Assembly: GCF_003855095.1 (NCBI RefSeq)
Contig: NZ_CP033972.1
Coordinates: 4,464,001 to 4,528,000, forward strand
Reading direction: 5' to 3'
Source: Gordonia insulae
GTDB taxonomy: Bacteria; Actinomycetota; Actinomycetes; Mycobacteriales; Mycobacteriaceae
Length of the DNA stretch: 64,000 bases
Made by a program: the position numbers and the translations under genes. The first letter of the stretch is position 1, and every line of letters begins with the position of its first letter. Positions 1 through 9,551 of this stretch are shown here, piece by piece. The notes beneath the pieces were generated by a model that saw only the letters and a list, made by a program, of their open reading frames with translations, was not told where the DNA came from and searched no databases.

Positions 1-499
1 CCGCCTCCTGCGTGGTCACACCCTTGACGCCGCCGAAATGGTCGATGTGGGAATGCGTGTAGATGACGGCCTTGACCGGGCGATCGCCGCGCTCCTGTCG
101 ATAGAGCTTCAGGCCGGCGGCCGCGGTTTCCTCGGAGATCAGCGGATCGATGACGATCACGCCCGTGTCTCCTTCGACGATCGTCATGTTGGAGAGGTCG
201 AGACCGCGGAGCTGGTAGATCCGGTCGGTGACCTCGTAGAGGCCTTGTTTGGCGACCAGAGCGGATTGACGCCACAGACTGGGGTTGGCCGTGGGCGGGC
301 AGTCCTCGGTCAGGAAGCCGAATTCGTCACAGTTCCACACGGAGTCACCGTCGGCCCCGCGGATCACGGGCGGGTCGAGCTTGGCGACCAGGCCCCGATC
401 GGCGGCGGCGAAGTCGCGTGTGTCGTCGAAGGGCAAGGATGACACCGCTCCGGAGATCGACTCGGTTACTGCTGGAGTTGCCTCACGTGGGCTCTCCAT
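1..499 (-). CDS. Alkyl sulfatase family metallo-hydrolase, N-terminal part (cut by window edge)
   Basis: Only the first 166 codons are present; the gene runs off the left edge. The peptide ends in the metal-binding signature THSHIDHFGG, the zinc ligand motif of class III alkyl sulfatases (SdsA1/BDS1 type), which release sulfate from primary alkyl sulfates such as SDS. Before it comes the typical N-terminal segment LWRQSALVAKQGLYEV and a beta-lactamase-fold strand IVIDPLISEETA. The ATG start at 499 has AGAGGTGA about 6 bases upstream. No clear signal peptide is seen. The missing part should hold the rest of the metal site and the SCP2-like C-terminal domain. Family assignment is firm; the exact substrate is not known. 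Confidence 0.88.
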   Translation of the reverse strand, partial: MESPREATPAVTESISGAVSSLPFDDTRDFAAADRGLVAKLDPPVIRGADGDSVWNCDEFGFLTEDCPPTANPSLWRQSALVAKQGLYEVTDRIYQLRGLDLSNMTIVEGDTGVIVIDPLISEETAAAGLKLYRQERGDRPVKAVIYTHSHIDHFGGVKGVTTQEA

Positions 500-599
500 G
501 GAGATCACCTCTGTTCGTCGTTGTGGTGTCCGTCGTCGGACACGTCCATTGTCCAGGTTTCTGCTCGCCGGCGAGGAGACCCGGACAATGAACGTCCGA

Positions 600-1598
600 T
601 CAGTTCGCCGCCTCGCGGGCCCCGACGGTGTGTACGACGACGATCTGCGGATCCCATGGCACCAGGTCGTCGACGGTGTGTTGGAGATCGTCGACCGACG
701 GCAGGTCGGGTGGCGCGAGGACACTCACCGTCACCTTGTCGCCGCTCCACTGGACGTTCGTCACCTCGGCCGACGTCAGGCCCGCGTCGGACAGCCACGA
801 ATCGGTGGCCGATGCGATCTGCCGCGACCACAGCGACGACAACGAGTTCAGCACCATCGGCACCGCGACGACGACCAGCGCGATCGCCAGCACCAGGTAG
901 CTGCGGGTCCGATGCGGTCGGGTCCCCGTCCCGGTCGTCTCGGCCTCGGCCGCCTCGCGGTGATATCCGGCGAGCGTCAGGACCACGATGCCGGTGATGA
1001 TCATCGCGACCACGTTGGACGCGAACAACACGAACGCACCGAGCGCGAGCGATGGCGCGCCCGAACCCAGGCACACCCCGACGACGCCGAGCGGAGGTAC
1101 CAGCGAGATCGCGATCGCGACGCCGGGCAGCACGTCCCCGACGTCACGTCGGGTGATCGCGATGGCACCTACCAGGCCGGTGGCGAGTGCGGCCAGCAGG
1201 TCGACGAGCGTCGGTGAGGTCCGCCCGAGAACCTGCGAATTGGCGAGCACGTTGGTGGGATTCGGCAGGAGCTGGGCGACCACCACACCCAGCACCGTGA
1301 CCAGGACGACGCCGGCGAGCACATATCCGAGGCTCGTCAGGATCAGTCGGCCGCGCGCGGTGACGATGCCGAGCCCGATGCCGAGGATCGGCGTCGACAG
1401 CGGCGCGACGATCATCGCGCCGATCACGGTCGCGGTGCTGTCGGCGACCACACCGGACACGGCGATCACCCCGGAGAGCGTGAGCATGATCCAGAAGGCG
1501 GACTGTTTGGCCTTGGCATCGCCGGTGGACAGATCGAGCCGTTCGACGATCTCGTCGAGTGAACGGCGCTGCGAATCAGGGATCAGTGTCGGGACCAT
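600..1598 (-). CDS. DUF389 family integral membrane protein
   Basis: This 332-residue protein has the DUF389 core: a cytoplasmic N-terminus, then a run of about six or seven hydrophobic segments (roughly residues 35-265) containing GAMIVAPLSTPILGIGLG and VAIAISLVPPLGVVGVCLG, both hallmarks of the family. A soluble C-terminal domain of about 60 residues follows. The molecular function of DUF389 proteins is not established. It stands alone between the sulfatase gene and a divergent MFS gene and shows no operon partner. Confidence 0.85.
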   Translation of the reverse strand: MVPTLIPDSQRRSLDEIVERLDLSTGDAKAKQSAFWIMLTLSGVIAVSGVVADSTATVIGAMIVAPLSTPILGIGLGIVTARGRLILTSLGYVLAGVVLVTVLGVVVAQLLPNPTNVLANSQVLGRTSPTLVDLLAALATGLVGAIAITRRDVGDVLPGVAIAISLVPPLGVVGVCLGSGAPSLALGAFVLFASNVVAMIITGIVVLTLAGYHREAAEAETTGTGTRPHRTRSYLVLAIALVVVAVPMVLNSLSSLWSRQIASATDSWLSDAGLTSAEVTNVQWSGDKVTVSVLAPPDLPSVDDLQHTVDDLVPWDPQIVVVHTVGAREAAN

Positions 1599-1752
1599 GC
1601 CAGATGAACCTTCCGGATGACATGTCGGCGCAGCGGACGACTGCCAGGAAAAAGTAGCATCTGAGCAACGCCGCGAGGCGCACCTCGTACGTCAAGGATG
1701 ACTTGCTGCCAGTCGGGCCGTACCGCGCCGGATACCGTCGTACCCTCGACGG

Positions 1753-3336
1753 GTGACTTCGACCGTGCCGCAAGCCGATGAGGGCACCGCACCTGCCCGC
1801 GCGCCCATCATCCTGGCCGCCCTGATCCTGGTGGCCGGCGTCGCGAACATCAACCTCGCGGTGGCCAACGTCGCCCTGCCCGACATCGGCAGAGACCTCG
1901 ACGCGAGCTCCACCCAGTTGAACCTCATCGCGGTCGCGTACTCCCTCGGCCTCGCGGCGTCGGTGCTCTACTTCGGCGCCCTCGGTGACCGGTACGGACG
2001 CAAGCGCATGCTGGTGATGGGCATGTCGCTGTCCATCCCGGCGTCCCTGGTGGCCGGTTTCGCCCCCAACTTCGAGGTGTTGTTCGGGGCCCGGGTCGTC
2101 GGGGGCATCTCGGCCGGTCTCGCCTACCCCACCACGCTCGCGATCATCACGGCGCTCTGGTCGGGCGCCGAGCGCACCAAGGCGATCGCCGCATGGTCGG
2201 CATTCGGCGCCGCGATCTCGGCGTCCGGTCCGGTGATGTCGGGCGGTCTGCTCGAGGTCTTCTCGTGGCATTCGGTGTTCCTGGTGACGGTGCCGCTGGC
2301 CGTGCTCGCGCTGATCGGTGCGTGGTGGCTGGTGCCCAAGGACGGCGGCGACCAGGCGGCCACGGTGGACAACATCGGCGGCGTGACGTCGATCGTGTTG
2401 GTCGGTGCCACCATCCTCGCCCTGAACTTCGCCCCGCTCGGCGACAAACGCACGGCTGTACTCGTCCTCACGGCAGTCGCCGTCCTCGCGCTCGTGCTGT
2501 TCGTGGTGCGGCAGTTGCGGGTTCGGGTACCGCTCTTCGATCTGCGGGTGGCGTCACGTCGCACGTTCTGGGTCGCCGCGGTGGGCGGCATCATCGTGTT
2601 CGGCACCCTCATGGGTGCGATGTTCATCGGCCAGCAATTCCTGCAGAACGTGCTCGAATACTCCACGTTGGAGGCCGGCGCGATGATCATCCCGGCCGCG
2701 CTGGCGATGGTGGTGGTGGCCCCACGATCGGCGAAGCTGGTGGAGGCCAAGGGATCACGATTCACACTGCTCCTCGGCTATCTGTTCATCGTGCTGGGCC
2801 TGGCGCTGGCGCTCGTCACGTGGGACGAGGGCGCCTCGGTGTGGTCGGTCATCGGCGCCTATCTGCTGATCGGTATCGGGGTCGGGTTCGCCGGGACGCC
2901 TGCGTCGCATTCACTCACCGGGTCGGTACCGGTGGAACGCGCCGGGATGGCCTCGAGCATGTCCGATCTCCAGCGTGACCTCGGCGGTGCGATCATGCAG
3001 TCCCTGCTGGGTGCGATCCTCACCGCGGGCTACGCCAAGGCGTTGTCGTCGACCATCTCCTCGTCCCCACAGGCCGATCAGATGACCGCCCAGACCGAGA
3101 GCGCGTTGACGAAGTCGTTCTCCAGTGCCGAGGTGATGTCCGAGCGCTACCCCCAGTACGCCGATCAGATCATCTCCGCGGCACGAGATGCCTTCGTACA
3201 GGGGGACACCCGCGCCTATGCCGCCGCGATCGTCGTGGTGGTGATCGGCGCCATCGTCGTGTTCTTCGGCTATCCGAAGCACGACGCGGAGCGGTCCGCG
3301 ATGCGCCGCTACGCCCAGGAGCGCCTCGCCGGTTAG
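1753..3336 (+). CDS. MFS multidrug exporter, DHA2 (14-TM) type
   Basis: This 527-residue protein has a Major Facilitator fold with motif A, GALGDRYGRKRMLV, between the second and third membrane segments, and a motif C-like stretch (FGAAISASGPVMSGGLL) in helix 5, as in proton-coupled drug exporters of the EmrB/QacA branch. The length and hydrophobic periodicity fit 14 helices. The GTG start at 1753 was chosen because the first helix follows within 20 residues. A large loop rich in Ser/Gln near residues 435-485 precedes the last helix. The substrate cannot be told from sequence, and no regulator is adjacent. Confidence 0.85.
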   Translation: MTSTVPQADEGTAPARAPIILAALILVAGVANINLAVANVALPDIGRDLDASSTQLNLIAVAYSLGLAASVLYFGALGDRYGRKRMLVMGMSLSIPASLVAGFAPNFEVLFGARVVGGISAGLAYPTTLAIITALWSGAERTKAIAAWSAFGAAISASGPVMSGGLLEVFSWHSVFLVTVPLAVLALIGAWWLVPKDGGDQAATVDNIGGVTSIVLVGATILALNFAPLGDKRTAVLVLTAVAVLALVLFVVRQLRVRVPLFDLRVASRRTFWVAAVGGIIVFGTLMGAMFIGQQFLQNVLEYSTLEAGAMIIPAALAMVVVAPRSAKLVEAKGSRFTLLLGYLFIVLGLALALVTWDEGASVWSVIGAYLLIGIGVGFAGTPASHSLTGSVPVERAGMASSMSDLQRDLGGAIMQSLLGAILTAGYAKALSSTISSSPQADQMTAQTESALTKSFSSAEVMSERYPQYADQIISAARDAFVQGDTRAYAAAIVVVVIGAIVVFFGYPKHDAERSAMRRYAQERLAG

Positions 3337-3450
3337 CGGTGCCGCGGCGAGCACCCCCACCCCGCGGTGGTGGGTCCATTTCTGGACGTTCGACCCACCC
3401 CGATTTCCGTGCAGTATTCGCGCACAGTGCATTTGGCCTGCCGAAACAGC

Positions 3451-3480
3451 TTGACACGGCTGTAAGGCAGGGGCTACTTT
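3451..3480 (+). promoter_or_regulatory. Probable sigma-A-type promoter of the ABC importer operon
   Basis: A perfect TTGACA hexamer (3451-3456) is followed after 18 bases by TACTTT (3475-3480). It lies about 135 bases before the lipoprotein start, giving a leader of about 130 bases. The rest of the 280-base gap (3337-3616) shows no gene. Confidence 0.5.
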
Positions 3481-3616
3481 TCGAGTGGCCCAGATCACAT
3501 GTACCCGGTTCGGGCCCACGGATCGCCGCCGGCGATCCGGTGCATCAATCCGTGATTCGGAGGCCCTCCCGGGCTGATCTGTCGTGCCCGGGGGTCGGTG
3601 GGAAAGGCGTGTGGGA

Positions 3617-4879
3617 ATGCGTAGGAGAACTGGTCGGGTCCTCGCAGCGGCGATCGCCGCTGCGTGTGTTTTCTCCGTTGTGTCGTGTAGCAGCGACGAC
3701 AGCGGATCGGGCGGCGAGTCGACCGCCGTGGACGAGAGCGGGGTCAAGGCCGCCGGGGATCCGATCAAGGTCGGCCTCTTCAACCCGTCGAAGGGTCCGG
3801 CCACCCAGGCCGGTGTCACCACCGGCAAGGATGCCGCGGTCAACTACATCAACAACTCGCTCGGTGGCATCAACGGGCGTCCGATCGAGGTCGTGGACTG
3901 CGGGATCGACCAGACCGCACCCGAGTCGACGATCGCCTGCGCCAACCAGTTCGTGCAGGCCGGGGTTGTCGCCGCCGTCGACGGATACGACTCGGAATCG
4001 CTTGCCGCCGTGCCGATCCTGACCTCCGCGGCCATCCCGCTGGTGGGGCAGATCCCGTTCAACACGGCGACCGGCGCCAAGGCCGAGAACCGCGTCTACT
4101 TCGGTCCGCCGCCGGCAGCATTCCTGGTCGGCTTCATGCAGTCGCTCAAGGCGGCCGGTAAGACGTCGCTTACCCTGGCCAATGCCGATCTGCCGCAGGC
4201 GCATCAGGTCTTCGACGGTCTGCTGGCACCGCTGGGCAAGCAGCTCGGCATCGAGGTCAAGAGCGTCTACTACCCGCCGACCGGACCCAACTTCACCGCG
4301 CTGGCAACCACTCTCGCGGAGGGCAATCCCGATGCGGCGGGTCTGATGACGGCACCGAACGACAACACCTGCACCAAGTTGTCCCAGTCGCTGCGGTCGG
4401 TGGGGTACAAGGGCACCATGTTCATGGCCGCCTGCACCGAGTTCATCGACACGATGGGATCGCAGGCCGTCGGTGCGCAGACGTACTCGCCGGGTTGGCA
4501 GCCGCCCGCCGCGGCCTCGGCTCCCGAACCGGCCAAGTCGAACCTGGCCATCGCCGAGAAGTACATCGACGACGCGGACGGTACCGGCGGCTTCTACGCC
4601 TACGGCACCTTCGCGACCCTGGTCGACTTCGTCAACGGGCTGAACACCGCGAAGGTCACCGACGTCACCGGACCCAATGTGCTGTCGGGTCTCAAGGGGC
4701 TCACCGATTTCCAGAGTTTCCTCGGGCCCAAGCTGACCTGCGGTAAGCCCACCACGCCGAACTGCACGACGGAGATGCTGCTGTTCGAGGTGACCGGGGA
4801 CAAGACCACCAAGCCCGTCGGCGGTGGATTCATCACTCCGAGTCCGGAAGTGCTGAAGCTCATCCCGGGCGCCGCCTAG
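3617..4879 (+). CDS. ABC importer substrate-binding lipoprotein, branched-chain amino acid type
   Basis: This 420-residue periplasmic-binding-type protein of the LivJ/LivK (peripla_BP_6) class would capture substrate outside the membrane for the permease and ATPases encoded just downstream. It begins with basic residues MRRRTGR, a hydrophobic stretch and the lipobox VVSC, so it should be lipid-anchored. The ATG at 3617 was preferred over starts further upstream because it gives a proper signal peptide and follows GGAAAGG by about 9 bases. The mature part has the fold's opening strand IKVGLFNPSKGPATQAG and the loop GGINGRPIEVVDCG. Amino acids, amides or urea are all possible ligands; sequence alone does not decide. 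Confidence 0.88.
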   Translation: MRRRTGRVLAAAIAAACVFSVVSCSSDDSGSGGESTAVDESGVKAAGDPIKVGLFNPSKGPATQAGVTTGKDAAVNYINNSLGGINGRPIEVVDCGIDQTAPESTIACANQFVQAGVVAAVDGYDSESLAAVPILTSAAIPLVGQIPFNTATGAKAENRVYFGPPPAAFLVGFMQSLKAAGKTSLTLANADLPQAHQVFDGLLAPLGKQLGIEVKSVYYPPTGPNFTALATTLAEGNPDAAGLMTAPNDNTCTKLSQSLRSVGYKGTMFMAACTEFIDTMGSQAVGAQTYSPGWQPPAAASAPEPAKSNLAIAEKYIDDADGTGGFYAYGTFATLVDFVNGLNTAKVTDVTGPNVLSGLKGLTDFQSFLGPKLTCGKPTTPNCTTEMLLFEVTGDKTTKPVGGGFITPSPEVLKLIPGAA

Positions 4880-4912
4880 GAGCCCGCGGGCTCGTACCGG
4901 TCAACCCTCACC

Positions 4913-4946
4913 GGGCCGGGCGGACGTGAGCACGTCCGCCCGGCCC
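4913..4946. terminator. Strong 16-bp inverted repeat between binding protein and permease
   Basis: The arms 4913-4928 and 4931-4946 are perfectly complementary and nearly all G/C. It lies 34 bases after the lipoprotein stop, without a clear U tract. It could act as a partial terminator or 3' mRNA stabiliser, so that the binding protein is made in excess of the membrane parts, as is common in ABC operons. Confidence 0.6.
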
Positions 4947-5002
4947 GTTCACCGACGTTCACCCCACCAGCGCCACACGCGCACTGATCGATTGGTTCGG
5001 GC

Positions 5003-7009
5003 ATGGGTCAGTTCCTGCAGTTCGTCTTCCTCGGTCTCTCGACCGGCGCCGTCTACGCCGTTCTCGCCTCCTCGCTCGTCGGGGTCTACGCGGCGACCGG
5101 CATCATCAACTTCGCCCAGGGCGCGATGGGTCTCTGGGCCGTCTACGCCGTGGCCGCCCTGCGCACCGACGGCAGCCTGGTCCTGCCGATCGGGACGATC
5201 CCACTCGGCAGTGCCGACGATCCGACGCCGATGGGTCTCGCCGTCGTCATCGGAGTCGGATCCGCTGTGGTGTGGGCGATCCTGGCGCACTATCTCGTGT
5301 TCCGGCCGCTACGGCATGCCCCCGTGCTCGCCCAGGTGGTGGCGTCGGTCGGCCTGATGTTGTTCCTCCAGGCACTGGTGCAGTTGCGGTTCGACACCGA
5401 GAACCTGCTGGCGCTGGCGACACTGCCGGATCGGACCTTCGAATTCGCCGGTGCCGTGGTCAACGTCTCCGACGTGATCCTCGCGGGTATCGCGATCGCC
5501 ATCGCCGTGATCTTCTGGGCGTACTTCCGACTCACCACCCTCGGGGTCGCGACCCGCGCCGGGTCCGAGGACGAACTCGCCGCCCGCCTCGTCGGGTACT
5601 CGCCGGATCGACTCGCCGCCGTCGTCTGGGTCCTGACCGGCGCCGCGACCGGACTGATCGTCATCCTCGCCGCGTTCACCATCGGACTCAGCGTCACCAG
5701 CTACACCTTCTTCGTCATCCCCGCACTCGCGGTGGCGCTGCTCGGACGACTCACCTCGTTCGGCATCGCCTGCGGCGCAGGTCTTCTGCTGGGGTCGTTC
5801 CAGGCTGTCATCACCTGGCTGACCACCAAGGACTGGTGGCCGGAGTGGGCGCAGGCCGGCCTCGGTGAGGCACTGCCGTTCGTCGTGATCGTGGTGGCGC
5901 TGTTCGTCTTCGGCGGGCGCATCCCCTCGCGCGGCTCACTCGGGGAAGTGAAGATGCCGGCCGTCCGCATCCCACGCATCCGGCCGATCCCGACGATCGT
6001 CGTGCTCGCCGCGGTGATCGCGGCGATCCTGCTCACGTCGGGTACCTGGCGCTTCGGTGTGGTGACGTCGGTGATCCTCTCGCTCATCGCGCTCTCGCTG
6101 GTCCTGCTCACCGGCTACCTCGGTCAGATCTCGCTGGCGTCCATGGCCTTTGCCGGCACCGCGGGTTTCGCCCTGTCGAAGCTGACCGTCAACTGGAATG
6201 TGCCATTCCCGTTCAGCATCCTGCTCGCCGCGCTCATCGCGACCGGGCTCGGCATCCTGGTCGGCATCCCGGCCCTGCGCATCCGTGGAGCGCAGCTCGC
6301 GGTGGTGACGCTGGCTGCGGCCATCGCCATCCAGAGCTTCGTGTTCAACAATCCGGAGATCACCGCGTACGAGGGCAACATCATCGTCGACCCGACGCTC
6401 TTCGGACTCGATCTCGGGGTGCGCGACGGAACCAACCTCGTCACCGTCCGATTCGCGCTGATGGTGCTGCTGGTCGTGGCGATCGCGACGCTCGTCGTGA
6501 TGCGCATCATGGCCGGTTCCACCGGGCGCGCCTTCCTCGCGGTCCGCTCCAACGAACGGGCCGCGGCGTCGGTCGGCATCAACGTCGCGTCGACCAAGTT
6601 GCTCGGATTCGCGTTGTCCGCCTTCCTCGCCGGCATCGGTGGCTGTCTGATCGGCTACAGCCGGGGCCAGCTCTCCGCCGGATCCTTCACGGTGGTGGTC
6701 GGTCTGACGCTGCTCGCGATGACCTATGTCGGCGGCATCACGTCGGTCTCCGGTGCGTTCCTCGCCGGGGTGATCGGTCCGCTCGGTGTCGGCTATGTCT
6801 TCCTCAACCAGACCCTCGACCTCGGCGAGTACTACGAGATCATCGCCGCGGGCGGACTGTTGCTGATGGCCGTGCTCAACCCGGTCGGCGTCTCCGGGGC
6901 GGTCACCGAGTTGGTCGACCGGCTGCGCTCCGAGCATCGGAGTGATCACCCGCCATCGACCACAACGATTGTCACACCGTCGAATTCGGAGGCCGGAGCC
7001 AATGCCTGA
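5003..7009 (+). CDS. Fused LivH-LivM branched-chain amino acid type ABC permease
   Basis: This 668-residue protein joins the two membrane subunits of a HAAT-type importer in one chain. Residues 1 to about 305 match LivH (opening FLQFVFLGLSTGAVYAVLAS, then IINFAQGAMG). Residues from about 325 match LivM (LTGYLGQISLASMAFAGTAGF; the EAA-like loop AFLAVRSNERAAASVGIN). A basic linker near residues 305-325 connects them. Normally these are separate proteins forming a heterodimer. The stop overlaps the next ATPase start by 8 bases, so translation is probably coupled. The start at 5003 is the first ATG before the first helix. Confidence 0.9.
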   Translation: MGQFLQFVFLGLSTGAVYAVLASSLVGVYAATGIINFAQGAMGLWAVYAVAALRTDGSLVLPIGTIPLGSADDPTPMGLAVVIGVGSAVVWAILAHYLVFRPLRHAPVLAQVVASVGLMLFLQALVQLRFDTENLLALATLPDRTFEFAGAVVNVSDVILAGIAIAIAVIFWAYFRLTTLGVATRAGSEDELAARLVGYSPDRLAAVVWVLTGAATGLIVILAAFTIGLSVTSYTFFVIPALAVALLGRLTSFGIACGAGLLLGSFQAVITWLTTKDWWPEWAQAGLGEALPFVVIVVALFVFGGRIPSRGSLGEVKMPAVRIPRIRPIPTIVVLAAVIAAILLTSGTWRFGVVTSVILSLIALSLVLLTGYLGQISLASMAFAGTAGFALSKLTVNWNVPFPFSILLAALIATGLGILVGIPALRIRGAQLAVVTLAAAIAIQSFVFNNPEITAYEGNIIVDPTLFGLDLGVRDGTNLVTVRFALMVLLVVAIATLVVMRIMAGSTGRAFLAVRSNERAAASVGINVASTKLLGFALSAFLAGIGGCLIGYSRGQLSAGSFTVVVGLTLLAMTYVGGITSVSGAFLAGVIGPLGVGYVFLNQTLDLGEYYEIIAAGGLLLMAVLNPVGVSGAVTELVDRLRSEHRSDHPPSTTTIVTPSNSEAGANA

Positions 7010-7844
7010 GACCCTCGGCGCCACCGCCGCAGAAACGCTGTTGCAGACTCGCGGGCTGTCCGTCCACTACGGCGGCGTGACGGCCAACGCGGATATCGAT
7101 CTCACCGTCGCGACCGGCGAGATCGTCGGACTCATCGGCCCCAACGGTGCCGGCAAGACCACCTTCGTCGACGCGGTCACCGGCTTCGCACGGTCCACCG
7201 GGGAGGTGGTGTTGGGCGGCCGGCGCGTCGACCGCGCCGCACCGCATCGGCGCCGCAACGCGGGTATGGCACGGACCTGGCAGGCGGGTGAACTCTTCGC
7301 CGATCTGACGGTCGCCCAGAACCTGGCCGTCGCGGTCCAGCGAGTCGGGTTGCGCGCCTTGTTCTCCGACGTCTTCACCGGTTCCACACCGCCTGCGGGC
7401 GTCGTCGAGCAGGCGCTCGAGGTGGTCGGGCTCCTCGACGTCGCCGACCGATTGCCGGGGGAGCTGACCCTCGGGCAGCAGAAGCTCGTCGGTGTCGCGC
7501 GGGCACTCGTCGGTGGGACACGGCTGGTGTTGCTCGATGAACCCGCGGCGGGCCTCGACACCCACGAGAGCCACGAGTTCGGCGCCGAACTCCGCAAGAT
7601 CGCGGCCACCGGGATCGGCATCCTCCTCATCGACCACGACATGTCGCTCGTGCTCGACGTCTGCGATCGGCTCTATGTCCTCGACTTCGGGCGGGTGATC
7701 GCCGACGGGACCCCGGCCGCGATCCGCGACGACCCGGCCGTCGTGGCGGCCTATCTCGGCAGTCCCGAGGTGGAGGCTGATCCCGAGGACCTGACCCCGA
7801 CCTCACCCACGGCTCCCGATTCGTCCGGAGAGGATGCGCGATGA
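7002..7844 (+). CDS. ABC transporter ATPase, LivG type
   Basis: This 280-residue nucleotide-binding subunit of the importer has Walker A GPNGAGKTTF, Walker B LVLLDEPAAGLD and a switch His in LIDHDMSLVLDVCDRLYV. The signature loop reads LTLGQQK instead of the canonical LSGGQ, a change seen in some LivG proteins. The ATG at 7002 lies inside the end of the permease gene and agrees with the conserved first strand LLQTRGLSVHYGG. The next gene overlaps by ATGA. A 30-residue acidic, Pro/Thr-rich tail follows the ATPase domain. Confidence 0.9.
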   Translation: MPETLGATAAETLLQTRGLSVHYGGVTANADIDLTVATGEIVGLIGPNGAGKTTFVDAVTGFARSTGEVVLGGRRVDRAAPHRRRNAGMARTWQAGELFADLTVAQNLAVAVQRVGLRALFSDVFTGSTPPAGVVEQALEVVGLLDVADRLPGELTLGQQKLVGVARALVGGTRLVLLDEPAAGLDTHESHEFGAELRKIAATGIGILLIDHDMSLVLDVCDRLYVLDFGRVIADGTPAAIRDDPAVVAAYLGSPEVEADPEDLTPTSPTAPDSSGEDAR

Positions 7845-8614
7845 GCGACATGAGTGACACCACGACCGACCCGACCACCGACACGACCACCGGCGGCGCG
7901 GTACTCACCTTCGATCAGGTGACCGTCGGCCACGGTGGGGTGCCCGCGGTCCGCGACTTCTCCGCGAATGTCGCGCCCGGCGAGATCCTCGCCCTCCTCG
8001 GTCCCAACGGTGCGGGCAAGACCACCACGCTGCTCGCCGCGGTCGGGGCGTTGCCGGTGATGTCGGGCGCCATCACCGCGCTCGGGGCATCGATCGACGG
8101 CCGGGTGGAACGCAATGCGCGGCGGGGCGTGACCCTGGTCCCCGACAACCGCGGGCTGTTCCACCGGCTGTCGGTCACCGACAACCTGCGGCTCGCGAAG
8201 CGTAAGGGCGGCGGCAGTATCGACAGCGTCTACGAGAACTTCCCCAAGCTGCGCAGCCTGCGCGGACGTCGGTGCGGCAACCTGTCCGGCGGCGAACAGC
8301 AGATGCTGGCGTTGGCCAAAGCGCTGCTCACCAAGCCGTCGGTGCTGCTCATCGACGAACTGAGCCTCGGTCTGTCGCCGATCGCCGTGCAGGACCTGCT
8401 ACCCCGGCTGCGCGCGATCGCCGACGATCAGAAGATGGCCGTGATCCTGGTGGAACAGCACATCGACCTCGCCCTCGGGATCGCCGACTCGGCGATCGTC
8501 CTGCACCACGGGCGGGTGGCATTGCGCGGCTCGGCGCGCGAGCTCCGGGAGCGCCGCGATACCGTCGAGGCTGCCTACTTCGGCCGACTGGGTGAACCGG
8601 ACAACGTCGGCTGA
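7841..8614 (+). CDS. ABC transporter ATPase, LivF type
   Basis: This 257-residue second ATPase of the importer has Walker A GPNGAGKTTTLL, signature LSGGEQQMLALAKAL, Walker B VLLIDELSLGLSP and switch loop VEQHIDLAL. It starts at the ATGA overlap with the LivG-type gene and ends the transporter operon (lipoprotein, fused permease, two ATPases). About 20 Asp/Thr-rich residues precede the ATPase domain. Walker B carries DELSLGL, as usual for LivF. Confidence 0.9.
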   Translation: MSDMSDTTTDPTTDTTTGGAVLTFDQVTVGHGGVPAVRDFSANVAPGEILALLGPNGAGKTTTLLAAVGALPVMSGAITALGASIDGRVERNARRGVTLVPDNRGLFHRLSVTDNLRLAKRKGGGSIDSVYENFPKLRSLRGRRCGNLSGGEQQMLALAKALLTKPSVLLIDELSLGLSPIAVQDLLPRLRAIADDQKMAVILVEQHIDLALGIADSAIVLHHGRVALRGSARELRERRDTVEAAYFGRLGEPDNVG

Positions 8615-8643
8615 GGTGCGTCGGGGGCGGCATCGTTCAGGCA

Positions 8644-8661
8644 CCGGTACAGCCCTACCGG
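8644..8661. promoter_or_regulatory. Inverted repeat, possible TetR operator
   Basis: CCGGTA and TACCGG are separated by six bases, 28 bases before the TetR start at 8689. The position suggests autoregulation, but the repeat is short and GC-rich. Confidence 0.3.
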
Positions 8662-8688
8662 CCCGCGAGGCGACAGCAGGAGACCACA

Positions 8689-9360
8689 GTGACCAACTCC
8701 GGACGGGCCGAGGGCTCGCGTCGCCGTACACGGGGACGCAGCACCCGGAATCGACCGACCGACGATCAGCTTCTCGATGCGGCGCGGGCGGTGATCGCCG
8801 AGGTCGGCGCCCAACGTTCGACGATGGACATGATCGCCGAACGCGGCGGCACGACGCGGGTCACCCTGTATGCACATTTCGGCTCACGGGATGCGTTGGT
8901 GGACCAGGTGATCGAGCGGGAGCTCGGTGAGTTCACGGAGTGGATGTACGCCGCCTACGACGAGATCGCCGACGAACCCTACGGTGCGCGCGCACGGCAC
9001 TCGGTGGAGGCGACGTTCGAGTACGCCCGGCGCAATCCGGAGGGTTTGCGCATCCTGTTGGGACATCGGCAGGAGGCGCAGGACCCGGGCCGGCAGCTGT
9101 ATCAGACCCTCGAGCCGCGGGTGGCGACGCGACTGCGTCAGAACTATGCGACGCGCGGTACCGAGATCGCGGCGAGTGCGGACACTCTCGCGTCGCTGTT
9201 GATCGGGATCAGCCTCGACGTCGCGTATCGCGCGGTGATCGTCGACGACGCGGACATCGACGCGGCCTGCGATCTGGCGGTCACCGCCACCATGGCGGTG
9301 CTGCGCGACGTGCGGCCGGAGCAGCTGTTGGCGCTGGATGCGTCGTTGGGGAGGGAGTGA
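8689..9360 (+). CDS. TetR family transcriptional regulator
   Basis: The 223-residue regulator has an N-terminal helix-turn-helix at about residues 25-70 (LLDAARAVIAEVGAQ ... GGTTRVTLYAHFGSRDALV). The start is a GTG preceded by GGAGACC. A basic Arg-rich N-terminus precedes the domain. It follows the ABC importer by 74 bases in the same direction and may control it or itself; no ligand can be inferred from the variable C-terminal domain. Confidence 0.85.
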   Translation: MTNSGRAEGSRRRTRGRSTRNRPTDDQLLDAARAVIAEVGAQRSTMDMIAERGGTTRVTLYAHFGSRDALVDQVIERELGEFTEWMYAAYDEIADEPYGARARHSVEATFEYARRNPEGLRILLGHRQEAQDPGRQLYQTLEPRVATRLRQNYATRGTEIAASADTLASLLIGISLDVAYRAVIVDDADIDAACDLAVTATMAVLRDVRPEQLLALDASLGRE

Positions 9361-9551
9361 GAGGGTGAGCCCCGCTCTGGCTGACATCCCGAGGTCGTGC
9401 AACCCGTCTGACGAGATCCGACGCCTAGATGTCGGCGAAAGGCTGTTGGCTGGCGCGTTTCGCGTACACGGATTCCCGAAGTCAGGCATCCTTGCATCGA
9501 ATTGCGCTCGCATTCGCCGGGCGCCACCGGGCTTGGAGGCGAGGGAACGCG

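Noticed and set aside
3337..3616. Possible small gene in the leader of the ABC operon
   Set aside because: No frame with start, ribosome site and coding-like codon use was found; a promoter explains the gap better.
9429..9551. Upstream ATG extension of the lectin-like gene
   Set aside because: The first 41 residues are Arg/Ala-rich and unlike the repeats; a TTG with GGAGG upstream at 9552 begins the repeat sequence.
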